A stretch of 64,000 bases of DNA from DYGX01 sp035325905. Its GTDB lineage: Bacteria > Chloroflexota > Anaerolineae > Aggregatilineales > Aggregatilineaceae. Shown here in pieces: positions 1 to 8,259 of this stretch. The notes under the pieces were generated by a model. The model was not told where the DNA came from. It was given only the letters and a program-made list of their open reading frames with translations, and ran no database searches. The stretch covers positions 14,754 to 78,753 of the forward strand of contig DAOKYY010000008.1 of assembly GCA_035325905.1 (NCBI GenBank). The letters are read 5' to 3'. Position 1 is the first letter of the stretch, and every line of letters begins with the position of its first letter. The position numbers and the translations under genes were made by a program.

Positions 1-978
1 GCGATCCTGTGGCTCGGCAACGAAGCCGGGACCTTCAGCCTGCCTGAGATCTTCGCCCAGATCAACAGCGGCGAGCTGAGCTTTAGCACCTCGACCGGGC
101 GCTGGCTGTTCCTGGCGTTCGCGATCGCCTTCGCCGTCAAGGTCCCGATGTGGCCGCTGCACTCGTGGCTGCCGGACGCCCACGTCCAGGCGCCGACCGC
201 TGGCTCGGTCATTCTGGCGGGCGTCATGCTGAAGATGGGCACCTACGGTTTCGTGCGCTTTAACCTGCCACTGTTCCCGGAGGCGAGCAAAACGTTCGCC
301 CCCTACATCGCCGCGCTCGCGGTGATCGGGATTATCTACGGCGCGTGGGTCAGCTATGGGCAAGACAACGTCAAGAAGCTGGTCGCGTATTCGTCGATCA
401 GTCACCTCGGCTTCGTAATGCTCGGCATTTTCGCGCTGAATACCGCCGGTATCCAGGGTGGCATTCTCCAGATGGTTAACCATGGCATCAGCACCGGCGG
501 CTTGTTCTTGCTGGTCGGGATGCTGTACGAGCGCCGCCACTCCAAGATGATGAACGCCTTTGGCGGCATCTGGCGCGCGATGCCGCTGTTCAGCGGCCTG
601 AGCCTGATTATCGTGCTGTCGAGCATGGGGCTGCCGGGCTTGAACGGATTCGTCGGGGAGTTCACCATCCTGCTCGGCTCGGCCGGCTCGGACGTGCTGA
701 GCGTGTGGTTCACCGTGTTCGCGGCGCTGGGCATCATCATGGCCGCCATCTACCTGCTGTACCTGTTCAATACGGTCTACATGGGCGAGCTTGACAAAGA
801 GGAGAATAAGCGCCTGCCCGATCTCGACTGGCGCGAATTGTGGTCCCTGGTCCCGATTGTGATCATGGCGTTCGCGATCGGCCTGCAAGCCGGGTTTTTC
901 TTCGACTACATGGATAGCTCCGTCCGCGAATTGGCGCAGTACCTGGGCGATACGATCACGGCAGCGGCTGGACGATAG
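1..978 (+). CDS. nuoM: NADH-quinone oxidoreductase subunit M, 5' truncated
   Basis: C-terminal part of the proton-pumping membrane subunit M of respiratory complex I. The reading frame is open from base 1, so the start lies outside the window. The piece holds hallmark segments of the antiporter-like family: WPLHSWLPDAHVQAPTAGSV near base 150, followed by the KKLVAYSSISHLG segment near base 370 with its conserved lysines, then several hydrophobic helices. It runs straight into nuoN 13 bases downstream, the usual order at the end of a nuo operon. NuoM passes protons across the cytoplasmic membrane, driven by NADH:quinone electron transfer. Paralogy with NuoL and Mrp subunits exists, but the following nuoN supports M. 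Confidence is high. Confidence 0.95.
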   Translation, partial: AILWLGNEAGTFSLPEIFAQINSGELSFSTSTGRWLFLAFAIAFAVKVPMWPLHSWLPDAHVQAPTAGSVILAGVMLKMGTYGFVRFNLPLFPEASKTFAPYIAALAVIGIIYGAWVSYGQDNVKKLVAYSSISHLGFVMLGIFALNTAGIQGGILQMVNHGISTGGLFLLVGMLYERRHSKMMNAFGGIWRAMPLFSGLSLIIVLSSMGLPGLNGFVGEFTILLGSAGSDVLSVWFTVFAALGIIMAAIYLLYLFNTVYMGELDKEENKRLPDLDWRELWSLVPIVIMAFAIGLQAGFFFDYMDSSVRELAQYLGDTITAAAGR

Positions 979-991
979 GCGGTGACACTCG

Positions 992-2506
992 ATGTTCGGA
1001 GTCCCTAGTCTGGGCGATCTCAATGTCGTCGCGACCCTGCCGGTCACGCTGCTGGCGATGGGCGCGTGCGTGGTGCTGATCGCCGACCTCTTCATTCCGC
1101 GCGATCGCAAGCATATCACGGCCTGGCTGGCGGCGATTGGCATCGGCGTCTCGCTGGCGCTGTCGCTGCTGTCGCTCGGCGGGCTGATCACGCTCGGCGA
1201 TGGCGAGACGGCCTTTGCCGGGATGTACCGCGCCGACGCGCTGACCGACGCGATTGGCGTCGCGGCGCTGATCACCGCGCTGCTGGGCGTGATGGTCGCA
1301 TACGACTACCTGGAGCGGACGCGCATTCAGCGCGGCGAGTATTACGTCTTGCTGCTGTTCAGCGCGGCGGGCGCGATGCTGATGGGCGCGGCCAACAACC
1401 TGGTAATTGTGTTCATCGCGCTGGAGCTGCTCTCCATCCCGCTCTATATCCTTAGCGGGTTCCGGCGCCCGGACGCGGCATCGGAAGAGAGCGCGATGAA
1501 GTATTTTCTGCTGGGCGCGTTCTCGTCGGGCTTCCTGATCTACGGAATCGCGCTGATCTACGGCGCGACCGGCGCGATTGACCTGCCGGGCGTGTGGGAG
1601 GCCGCTGGACGTGTGGTCGCCGGCGGCTCGTCAGCACGCTTCCTGCTGCTGATCGGCGGCGGGCTGGTGCTGGTCGGGCTGGGGTTCAAGGTCGCGGCGG
1701 TCCCGTTCCACATGTGGACCCCGGATGTCTACCAGGGGGCGCCGACCCCCGTCGTCGCGTACATGAGCGTGGCGGCCAAGATCGGCGGCTTTGGCGCGCT
1801 GGTGCGCGTTTTCGGTGGCGGGCTGTCGAGCTTTGTGCTGGAAACGGATGCCGCGGCGGCGTGGCAGGATACGATCTGGCTGCTCGCCGTGCTGACGATG
1901 CTGCTGGGCAACTTCGTCGCGATCATGCAGAGCGATCTCAAGCGCCTGCTGGCGTACTCGACCATCGCGCACGCCGGGTATATCTTGATCGCGCTGGCGG
2001 CGGCGGGTACGGCAGGGCTAGAAGACGAAGCGGCGCAGGCGGTCATCATCTACTTGCTGGCGTACGCGTTCACAAATGTCGGCGCGTTCGCCGTCATTGC
2101 GACCATCGAGCGAGACGACGCGACCAACACCAGCCTCGACGCGCTGCGCGGGCTGGCGGCGCGCCGCCCATGGCTGGCCGCTGCGATGGCGGTCTTCATG
2201 CTCAGCCTGACCGGGATTCCGCTGACGGCGGGCTTTATCGGCAAGTGGTACGTGTTCAAGGTCGCGCTTCAGGCGGACCTGATCGCCGCGGCGGTGGTCG
2301 GCGTGCTGACCAGCGCGGTGTCGGCGTACTACTACCTGCGCGTCGTGTGGATGATGTACTTTGAAGAAGGCGCGGGTGAGGCCAGCACGCCCCCGGCGCT
2401 GGCGTGGGGGATCGGGATCGCGGCGGTTGGCACGCTGCTGCTCGGCGCGCTGCCGTACATCCTGTCGGACATGGCGCGCGAGATTACGCTGGCGTTCGGC
2501 GGCTGA
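992..2506 (+). CDS. nuoN: NADH-quinone oxidoreductase subunit N
   Basis: Antiporter-like membrane subunit N of complex I, 504 residues, full length for the family. The frame is almost entirely hydrophobic, with about 14 predicted membrane helices. Family segments are visible: a glutamate in a helix (FIALELLSIPLYIL), the VPFHMWTPDVYQGAPTPV loop and the SDLKRLLAYSTIAHAGY segment carrying the conserved lysine of the proton channel. The ATG lies 13 bases after nuoM, so the two are probably co-transcribed. It is the last gene of the operon here, because a hairpin with a T-run follows within 70 bases. Confidence 0.96.
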   Translation: MFGVPSLGDLNVVATLPVTLLAMGACVVLIADLFIPRDRKHITAWLAAIGIGVSLALSLLSLGGLITLGDGETAFAGMYRADALTDAIGVAALITALLGVMVAYDYLERTRIQRGEYYVLLLFSAAGAMLMGAANNLVIVFIALELLSIPLYILSGFRRPDAASEESAMKYFLLGAFSSGFLIYGIALIYGATGAIDLPGVWEAAGRVVAGGSSARFLLLIGGGLVLVGLGFKVAAVPFHMWTPDVYQGAPTPVVAYMSVAAKIGGFGALVRVFGGGLSSFVLETDAAAAWQDTIWLLAVLTMLLGNFVAIMQSDLKRLLAYSTIAHAGYILIALAAAGTAGLEDEAAQAVIIYLLAYAFTNVGAFAVIATIERDDATNTSLDALRGLAARRPWLAAAMAVFMLSLTGIPLTAGFIGKWYVFKVALQADLIAAAVVGVLTSAVSAYYYLRVVWMMYFEEGAGEASTPPALAWGIGIAAVGTLLLGALPYILSDMAREITLAFGG

Positions 2507-2546
2507 TCCACCGCGCGCGACGCGTGTTTGCGGGCATGTGTTACCC

Positions 2547-2577
2547 TAGAGGCGGCCCCCGGGTTGCCTCTATTTTG
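2547..2577 (+). terminator. Intrinsic terminator at the end of the nuo operon
   Basis: An inverted repeat pairs TAGAGGC (2547-2553) with GCCTCTA (2566-2572), extended inward by G-U and G-C pairs. TTTTG follows at once. It sits 40 bases after the nuoN stop and before the next same-strand gene. The rest of the gap up to 2659 shows no convincing feature. Confidence 0.75.
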
Positions 2578-2659
2578 TGCAAGGCGCAGATGCAACTGAG
2601 CCTTTTGGCCGACAGGGTGTATTAACGACATAGGCGCTTGTTGAGAACCGGGAAAACGC

Positions 2660-3460
2660 ATGATCGATCGGCACACAACGCATGACGCCGCCAAGCCCGA
2701 AGCCCCGCTGGACGAGTACGGCGAGCATTACTTCCAGAGCTATAACTACGCGGATCGCCCGCTGGGGCGGTTCAGCATGTACTGGTTCGCGCGCCGCTAC
2801 TACGCGGCATTGGTGCGACGTTACGCGCCGCCCGGCGCAGACCGGCGCCTGCTGGAGCTAGGCTGCGGGCTAGGGCATCTGCTCGGACTGCTGGCCGACG
2901 ACTTCGCGTGTGTAGGGGTAGACATCGCACCCTACAGCATCGAGCAGCTTCGCCGCCACGCGCCGCGCGCCGAAGGGCGCGTCATGAGCGCCGACGACCT
3001 GTCGCCGTTTCGGGATGGCGAGTTCAGCGCGGTCGTCGCGCTGCATCTGGTCGAGCACCTGCCTGACCCCGCCGGGGCGCTGCGCCAAGTCAACCGCATT
3101 ACGCGGACTGGCGGCTTGCTGCTGCTGGCGACGCCTAACCCGAACTACAGCCTGCGCCGCTTTAAGGACCCGCTGACGGATGCGATCGGCAAGGACCCGA
3201 CGCATATCAACGTCCAGCCGCCGGACCGCTGGCGCGCGTGGGTCGAGGCCAGTGGCTTTGAGGTGCTGCGCCACTTCGGCGACGGCCTGTGGGACGTGCC
3301 CTACGTGCCGGTGCTGCCGAATGCCGTGCAGTTCGGGCTGTTTGGCTTGCCCGCGCTGGCGCAGGTGATCACGCGCACGACGTTTACTCCCTTGAGCGCG
3401 GGCGTGAACCAGATTCTGATCGCGCGCAAGGCGGCGAACGTGGGAGAGGGGAGTCGATGA
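2660..3460 (+). CDS. Class I SAM-dependent methyltransferase
   Basis: Predicted S-adenosylmethionine-dependent methyltransferase of 266 residues. Motif I is clear: LLELGCGLGHLLGLL near residue 64. It is followed by an acidic strand end (VGVDIAPYSIEQLRRHAP) and the post-motif segment VVALHLVEHLPDPAGALRQVNRI, typical of the Methyltransf_11/23 type. The substrate is not evident; relatives modify quinones, sugars or lipids. The stop overlaps the start of the following short-chain dehydrogenase (ATGA, 3457-3460), so the two are translationally coupled and may act on the same compound. The ATG at 2660 is preceded by GGGAAAACGC, a weak ribosome site. Confidence 0.85.
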   Translation: MIDRHTTHDAAKPEAPLDEYGEHYFQSYNYADRPLGRFSMYWFARRYYAALVRRYAPPGADRRLLELGCGLGHLLGLLADDFACVGVDIAPYSIEQLRRHAPRAEGRVMSADDLSPFRDGEFSAVVALHLVEHLPDPAGALRQVNRITRTGGLLLLATPNPNYSLRRFKDPLTDAIGKDPTHINVQPPDRWRAWVEASGFEVLRHFGDGLWDVPYVPVLPNAVQFGLFGLPALAQVITRTTFTPLSAGVNQILIARKAANVGEGSR

Positions 3461-4371
3461 AGCTGAGGCGGTTGCTGGCGTTGAGCGGCGTAGTAGCGGC
3501 GGGCGGATATTGGCTGGCGCGCTACCTCCGCCCGCAGCATTCGACGCTGATTCTGGCGGATAAGGTCGTGCTGATCACCGGCGCGTCGGCTGGTATTGGC
3601 CGGGCGCTGGCGTTCGCGTTTGCGCGACGCGGCGCGCGGGTGGCGCTGGTGGCGCGGAGCGCCGAACGCCTGGAAGCCGTGCGGCGCGAGATCGAGCCGT
3701 ATAGCGCGGAGGTGCTGGTCGTGCCGGCCGATCTGACCGACGAGGCGCAGCTTGAAGGGGCCGCCGCGCGCACGCTGGAGCACTTCGGGCGGATCGACGT
3801 GCTGGTCAACAACGCCGGGGCAATTCATGGCGGGCGGCTGGTTGACCTGGACGCGGCGCGCATCGAGCAGGTGCTCCGCCTCAATCTGTGGGCGTCGATC
3901 CGGCTGACGCAGCTGGTGCTGCCGGCGATGCTTGCCCAGCACAGCGGCTACATCCTGAATGTCGCTTCGGGGTTAGGGCGGGTAGCGGTGCCGCAGGTGT
4001 CTACCTATGTCGCCAGCAAGTATGGCCTGGCCGGATTCACCGACGCGCTGCGCCGCGAGCTGGGCGGCAGCGGGGTGCGCCTGACGCTGGTACTGCCCTC
4101 GTGGACGCACACCGATATGCTCGCGCCGGAGACGAAGGACGTGCTGGAGCGGTACGGGTTCCGCATCAATTATCCTGACGAGGTGGCCGAGCAGGCGGTC
4201 GCGGCGCTGGTCGCCGGGCGGCACGAGGTGATTCTGGGCGGTCCGTTGGCGCTGCTGGGCGTGGCGGTAGAGCGATATTTCCCATTTCTGCTGCGGCTAT
4301 ACTGGCGTCTCTTCATGACTCAGGAATGGTCCGACGCGATGGCCGCGCTCGGCGGCGAGGAAGCGCGCTAG
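3457..4371 (+). CDS. Membrane-anchored short-chain dehydrogenase/reductase
   Basis: Short-chain dehydrogenase/reductase of 304 residues. An N-terminal hydrophobic segment (about residues 6-24) comes before the catalytic domain and suggests membrane attachment. The nucleotide motif TGASAGIG is at residues 41-48, NNAG at 118-121, the catalytic Ser at 171 and the YxxxK pair at Tyr184/Lys188, so all active-site residues are present. An Arg shortly after the first beta strand suggests NADPH preference (inference). The start overlaps the methyltransferase stop in ATGA. The gene could be read further upstream in the same frame, but ATG 3457 gives the overlap and the natural N-terminal anchor. Its end overlaps the stop of the opposing NUDIX gene. 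Confidence 0.88.
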   Translation: MKLRRLLALSGVVAAGGYWLARYLRPQHSTLILADKVVLITGASAGIGRALAFAFARRGARVALVARSAERLEAVRREIEPYSAEVLVVPADLTDEAQLEGAAARTLEHFGRIDVLVNNAGAIHGGRLVDLDAARIEQVLRLNLWASIRLTQLVLPAMLAQHSGYILNVASGLGRVAVPQVSTYVASKYGLAGFTDALRRELGGSGVRLTLVLPSWTHTDMLAPETKDVLERYGFRINYPDEVAEQAVAALVAGRHEVILGGPLALLGVAVERYFPFLLRLYWRLFMTQEWSDAMAALGGEEAR

Positions 4372-4892
4372 CTGGCGAGCGCACCGCCCGGCAGCCGCCC
4401 GGTGCTCCAGGCGGCCAGCATGGTGCGCGTGCTCTCGAACGCCAGCTCCGGCAGCGAATCTCCTGGGCTGAACCAGCCGACCGCGTCGGCGTCGTCCAGC
4501 GGGCGAGCGGTGCCCTCGACGACATGCGCCGCGTAGATGATCACGATCGACGCGCCTAGCTCCGCCGCGCCGCCCTGCACGTCGAGCAGCCGGTCGATGG
4601 CGACGGTCAGCCCGGTTTCCTCACGCACCTCGCGGATCGCGGCCAGGGCAGGATGCTCGCCGTAATCGACATATCCGGCGGGCAGCGCCCATTTGCCGCG
4701 CTCCGGGTCGACCGCGCGCCGCACAAGCAGCACCTTGCCATCCCGCTCGACAAACACGACCGCCGCCACTTTCGGGTCTGCGAAATGAATATGGCCGCAC
4801 TGCGCGCAGAAGCGCCGGACCTTGCCGAATCGCTCGCCCTCGTCCATCGGAGCGCCGCACACCTGGCAGAAGTTGACCGGCGGGAGATGCAT
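4368..4892 (-). CDS. NUDIX hydrolase with zinc-ribbon N-terminus
   Basis: NUDIX pyrophosphohydrolase, 174 residues. Two CxxC pairs (Cys9/12 and Cys29/32) form an N-terminal zinc ribbon like that of NudC-related and ADP-ribose-type NUDIX enzymes. The Nudix box is complete: Gly73, Glu79, Arg87-Glu88, Glu91-Glu92, Gly94. Likely substrates are nucleoside diphosphate derivatives; the exact one cannot be read. The ATG at 4892 shares its A with the TGA of the upstream anti-sigma-like gene, so translation is coupled. A longer in-frame start lies within that gene but would lose the overlap logic. Its stop overlaps the opposing SDR stop in the palindrome CTAG. Confidence 0.9.
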   Translation of the reverse strand: MHLPPVNFCQVCGAPMDEGERFGKVRRFCAQCGHIHFADPKVAAVVFVERDGKVLLVRRAVDPERGKWALPAGYVDYGEHPALAAIREVREETGLTVAIDRLLDVQGGAAELGASIVIIYAAHVVEGTARPLDDADAVGWFSPGDSLPELAFESTRTMLAAWSTGRLPGGALAS

Positions 4893-5896
4893 CACGCGCC
4901 AGCCTGCCGCCTGCCTAGCAGGACCAGCGCCGCCGAAATCGCCAGCCCCGTCGCGCCCGCGCCCACCAGCCACCAGCGCAGGCCGGGCTGGTCTGCCGGG
5001 TGGCTCGCAGATTCCTCGCGCGCCTTCTGAGAAGCATTTTCGGCGCCCGCTGTTTCGTCCCCCAGGACATTCGCTGCCTGCTCCGGGGTTGGCGTCGCAG
5101 GCTGCGTGGCAGTCGGCGGGATTGTCACCGTAAGGGACTCTCCCCCTTCCTCGCTACCCGCTGCTGACCCTGCGCCTGCTGCCTGGCCTTGCGGCGCGAA
5201 GCTCTCCATCGAGGGCGCGCTGCGCAGCGCCGCGTCCGGCGACAGCGTTGCAGGCGGCGCGAAGGCTTCCGCATCGGCGAATGGCTGGGCAGCAGCATCG
5301 TCTGGCGGCACGGGCGGCGCTGCCTGCGGAGCGGCCAGCATCGCTCCCGGAGCTTCTGCGGGCGCCTCGACCGCTTGACCTGCTCGCGCCTGTTCCTCGT
5401 CCGCCTCAGCTTCGCTGGCGGTCAGTGGCGCCGTCTCGAACTGAGCCGCAGCAGACGCGCTCGGCTGCGGCGTGGGGAGCAGCGCGGCAGCGGGCGCGGC
5501 GCTCGCCGTTGGCGCGGGGGCTGCCGCTTCACGGTCCGGCGTCGCGTCGCCCGAACTCAGCGCCAGCCCAAGCACGATCAGGACGACCGAAGCCGCAGCG
5601 CCCAGCGCGCCTGACCACTGAAGCGCCGCGCCGGACGCCAGCCAGCGCCTCCACCCTGGGACGCGCGCGCCGTGGATCGCGGGATCGAGCATGAAGCTGC
5701 GCGGCGCCTTGAGCCGGGGCAGCGCGCCGACCAGGCGCACCGTCGCCCGTAGATCGTCAAGCGTGCGGCGCAGCTCGCCCTCGCTTGCCAGCCGCTGCTC
5801 GATAGCGTGGCGCTCTTGGTCGCTCAGCTCTCCATCGAGATAGGCAGAGAGCAGCTCCAGGTCGCGCTCGGAAAGGTTCGAATGGTGGGTCATCAT
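4892..5896 (-). CDS. Anti-sigma-factor-like bitopic membrane protein
   Basis: Predicted anti-sigma factor, 334 residues. The cytoplasmic part has the helical layout of zinc-binding anti-sigma domains (LLSAYLDGELSDQERHAIEQRL, residues 15-36), but the usual HxxxCxxC cysteines are absent and no cysteine occurs anywhere. A membrane helix lies at about 92-113. It is followed by about 190 residues of low-complexity Ala/Pro/Glu/Thr sequence and a second hydrophobic segment near the C-terminus (about 307-330). It follows an ECF sigma factor by 44 bases on the same strand, the normal pairing in which the membrane protein holds the sigma factor until an envelope signal releases it. The function rests on fold pattern and neighbour. 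Confidence 0.75.
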   Translation of the reverse strand: MMTHHSNLSERDLELLSAYLDGELSDQERHAIEQRLASEGELRRTLDDLRATVRLVGALPRLKAPRSFMLDPAIHGARVPGWRRWLASGAALQWSGALGAAASVVLIVLGLALSSGDATPDREAAAPAPTASAAPAAALLPTPQPSASAAAQFETAPLTASEAEADEEQARAGQAVEAPAEAPGAMLAAPQAAPPVPPDDAAAQPFADAEAFAPPATLSPDAALRSAPSMESFAPQGQAAGAGSAAGSEEGGESLTVTIPPTATQPATPTPEQAANVLGDETAGAENASQKAREESASHPADQPGLRWWLVGAGATGLAISAALVLLGRRQAGA

Positions 5897-5940
5897 TCGG
5901 GCTTCGTGGCGCGCACGGGCGCGGCGCGCCGGTCATCTAC

Positions 5941-6537
5941 CTATGATTCTTCATCGACAAGACGGAATTCAGCCGGTAAAAGTTCCGTGATACCGCGCAG
6001 GCAGTCGCGCAGGCGCGATCGTGCCCGGCTCAGGCGCGACTTGACGGTGCCAAGCGGCAGAGCGACGATCTCGGCGATTTCGCCATAAGCGTAGTCTTCG
6101 ATATCGGACAGGACGACGATCACGCGCTGGTCTTCGGGCAGGGCGCTGATGCAGTCCTGAATGGCGGCGCTTAACTCGGCCTGCTGCGCCAGGGTTTCCG
6201 GCGTATCTGGAGCCGGGGCGAGCGCATCCGCCGCGTCGGAAGTCTCGTACAGATCGTCCAGCGAGTCGGTTGCCCGGCGCTTAACGCGGCGTAGCTCGTC
6301 GTAGCACGCGTTGGTCACGATGCGCATGAGCCAGGGCTTGAAGCGATCGCCCCGAAACTGGTGCAGCTTGCGGAACGCGGTGATGAACGCGTCCTGGGCC
6401 GCATCGGCTGCCGCAGAGGCATCGCCGGTGATACGGTAGGCGACGGAATAGGCGAGGTCCTGGTAGCGCAGCACCAGATGATTGAACGCCTCAACGTCAC
6501 CGCGCCGGGCGGCGGCGATCCATTTTTCCTCGTCCAT
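5941..6537 (-). CDS. ECF-type RNA polymerase sigma factor
   Basis: Extracytoplasmic-function sigma factor, 198 residues. Region 2 is seen in DAAQDAFITAFRKLHQF followed by FKPWLMRIVTNACYDELRR. Region 4 is seen in LPEDQRVIVVLSDIEDYAYGEIAEI followed by LPLGTVKSRLSRARSRLR, the helix-turn-helix for the -35 element. There is no C-terminal extension. The ATG at 6537 (MDEEKW) was chosen because the family starts about ten residues before region 2; a longer frame to 6576 would run into the tRNA promoter on the other strand. It is upstream of its probable anti-sigma factor and the NUDIX gene, so all three form one leftward unit. Confidence 0.93.
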   Translation of the reverse strand: MDEEKWIAAARRGDVEAFNHLVLRYQDLAYSVAYRITGDASAAADAAQDAFITAFRKLHQFRGDRFKPWLMRIVTNACYDELRRVKRRATDSLDDLYETSDAADALAPAPDTPETLAQQAELSAAIQDCISALPEDQRVIVVLSDIEDYAYGEIAEIVALPLGTVKSRLSRARSRLRDCLRGITELLPAEFRLVDEES

Positions 6538-6575
6538 AGCCGCGAATGTGCGCTCCGTGGCGCGCGGTCTGAGCA

Positions 6576-6604
6576 TTGACGGCGAATGTAAAAAGCCCTA
6601 TACT
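6576..6604 (+). promoter_or_regulatory. Promoter of tRNA-Leu
   Basis: TTGACG (6576-6581), a 17-base spacer and TATACT (6599-6604), 14 bases upstream of the mature tRNA 5' end. It lies back to back with the leftward sigma-factor gene. Confidence 0.8.
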
Positions 6605-6618
6605 ACAACGCGCAACAC

Positions 6619-6703
<85 letters not shown>

Positions 6704-6720
6704 AGACACGGGCACTGTAA

Positions 6721-6750
6721 AGCCGGGCGCATCACGCGACCCGGCTTTTT
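6721..6750 (+). terminator. Intrinsic terminator of tRNA-Leu
   Basis: AGCCGGG (6721-6727) pairs with CCCGGCT (6740-6746), followed by TTTT, 18 bases past the tRNA. Confidence 0.85.
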
Positions 6751-6811
6751 GCTAGGCTGCGCCGATCGGTCTTCGTGGCTGGCGCAAAGTGAGCGCGCGT
6801 CTTCCGGTTAT

Positions 6812-6841
6812 TTGTGTGATCAGTGCGCTTCGGATTATAAC
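6812..6841 (+). promoter_or_regulatory. Predicted promoter of the 6893 gene
   Basis: TTGTGT (6812-6817), an 18-base spacer and TATAAC (6836-6841), about 50 bases ahead of the start codon. Confidence 0.5.
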
Positions 6842-6892
6842 AAGGGCTGTCCCTCTGATCGAGCAGGTTGTCCCGATTAGGGCGAAACGCAT

Positions 6893-7288
6893 ATGTCGAA
6901 ACGAACGCTTGGCTCGCTGCTGATTGGCGTGCTGATCGGCCTGGCCGTGGGCATCTACCTGGGGTGGGTGCAGTTCCCGGTCGAGTACACGAACAGCTCC
7001 ATGCAGGCGCTGGCACCGCGCTATCAGGAAGAATACACGGTCATGGTGTCCGAGGGATACCTGGTTGACCGCGACGTGAACGCCGCCTTGCAGCGCCTGG
7101 CCCCGCTCGAAAAGCAGAACACGCCGGGGTATATCCAGGACCTGACCGAGCGCTATATCAGCCAGAGCAATTTCCCCGCGATTCCAAGCATGGTGGCGCT
7201 GGCCGAAGCGATGGGTCGCCTGACCCCGCTGATGGAAGTCTATCGCGTGCCGGTCGCGCCGACGCCGACCGCGCCGGGAGCGCAGTAA
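6893..7288 (+). CDS. Small membrane-anchored protein, unknown function
   Basis: Protein of 131 residues that I do not recognise as a named family. An N-terminal membrane segment (about residues 6-26, IGVLIGLAVGIYLGW) is followed by an extracytoplasmic helical part and a short Pro/Thr tail. The soluble part contains YTVMVSEGYLVDRDVNAALQ, which resembles YVIAIALSYAQNRDLTLAFD in the next gene, so the two look like tandem paralogues. The spacing to that gene is 5 bases, hence one transcript, with a plausible promoter 50 bases upstream. The pattern suggests a helical-repeat envelope protein, but no activity can be assigned. Confidence 0.75.
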   Translation: MSKRTLGSLLIGVLIGLAVGIYLGWVQFPVEYTNSSMQALAPRYQEEYTVMVSEGYLVDRDVNAALQRLAPLEKQNTPGYIQDLTERYISQSNFPAIPSMVALAEAMGRLTPLMEVYRVPVAPTPTAPGAQ

Positions 7289-7293
7289 GCGTC

Positions 7294-8184
7294 ATGGAGC
7301 GCAGCGGCATCACGCGCCCAGGCGTGGCCTGGATTGGCTTGCTGATCGGCCTTGCGGCCGGAGTCGGGCTGGGATTGTTCTACACGTGGCAAGTCGATCC
7401 CGTAATTGAGCTGAACACTGCGCCCTGGCAGCTTAACGCGGCGGCGCGCGAAGATTACGTGATCGCCATCGCGCTCAGCTACGCCCAGAACCGCGATCTG
7501 ACGCTGGCGTTTGACCGGTTGCGCGCGGTCGCCCCGGACCGCAACGTCTGGCAGATGGTAGCGGACATCGCGTGTGAGCGTCACAAGTCGGTCCAGATCG
7601 AGAGCAATAGCGACGTCATCGTCATGCGCGCGCTGGAGCAGCTCTACAGCCCGCAGGGGGCGCGCGGCTGCGCTGACGGGCAGTATCCGACTCCGGCGCC
7701 GGTCGTCTTCATGACGCCGACGCTAACCGCTACGCCAGCCGCGTCGCTCCCGCCGCCCGTCACTAAGACCCCCGGCCCCGATCTGGCGACTCCAACGGCG
7801 ACGCCGGAGATGATTCCGACCAGCCCGCCGACCGGCGATCGCTTTATCCTGGCGCGCGTAGAGAGCTACTGCAATCCCGCTCTGGAAGGGCTGCTCGAAG
7901 TGCGGGTCTTCGACGCGCGCGGGCAGGGTCTGCGCGGGGTGCCGGTGCAGGTATCGTGGGGCGGGGGCCAGCGCGACCAGTTCTTCACCGGGCTGAAGCC
8001 GGGGCGCGAGCCGGGTTACGCGGATTTCCAGATGGAGCGTGGCCGGTCGTACCAGGTCAGCATTCCGGGGCTGGTCTCTGATCCGCGCAGCCTTGAGGCG
8101 ACCGCCTGCCAGTCCGAGGCGGGCGGCCAGACGGTAACGGTGACTACCTCCTATCGCGTCAATTTCCAGCAGCAAACGAACTGA
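7294..8184 (+). CDS. Membrane-anchored protein with Thr/Pro linker and C-terminal beta domain
   Basis: Protein of 296 residues, not a recognised named family. The order is an N-terminal membrane helix (about 14-34), a helical region similar to that of the upstream gene (about 45-110), a Thr/Pro-rich linker (about 130-180) and a C-terminal part (about 185-290). The C-terminal part reads like an immunoglobulin-like or carboxypeptidase-regulatory-type beta sandwich (LLEVRVFDARGQGLRGVPVQV). Such domains usually bind surface polymers or partner proteins. It is co-transcribed with the shorter paralogue 5 bases upstream and ends at a bidirectional terminator. Confidence 0.75.
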   Translation: MERSGITRPGVAWIGLLIGLAAGVGLGLFYTWQVDPVIELNTAPWQLNAAAREDYVIAIALSYAQNRDLTLAFDRLRAVAPDRNVWQMVADIACERHKSVQIESNSDVIVMRALEQLYSPQGARGCADGQYPTPAPVVFMTPTLTATPAASLPPPVTKTPGPDLATPTATPEMIPTSPPTGDRFILARVESYCNPALEGLLEVRVFDARGQGLRGVPVQVSWGGGQRDQFFTGLKPGREPGYADFQMERGRSYQVSIPGLVSDPRSLEATACQSEAGGQTVTVTTSYRVNFQQQTN

Positions 8185-8201
8185 TCCGGCGTGCACGCGC
8201 G

Positions 8202-8238
8202 AAACGGGGCGACTTCTCCGCGAAGCCCGCCCCGTTTT
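8202..8238. terminator. Bidirectional intrinsic terminator
   Basis: AAACGGGGC (8202-8210) pairs with GCCCCGTTT (8229-8237). A T-run follows on the plus strand and the A-run on the left gives one on the minus strand. It lies between the convergent genes 7294-8184 and 8260-9966. Confidence 0.8.
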
Positions 8239-8259
8239 GGGTGTCTTGAAGCGCCTGCG

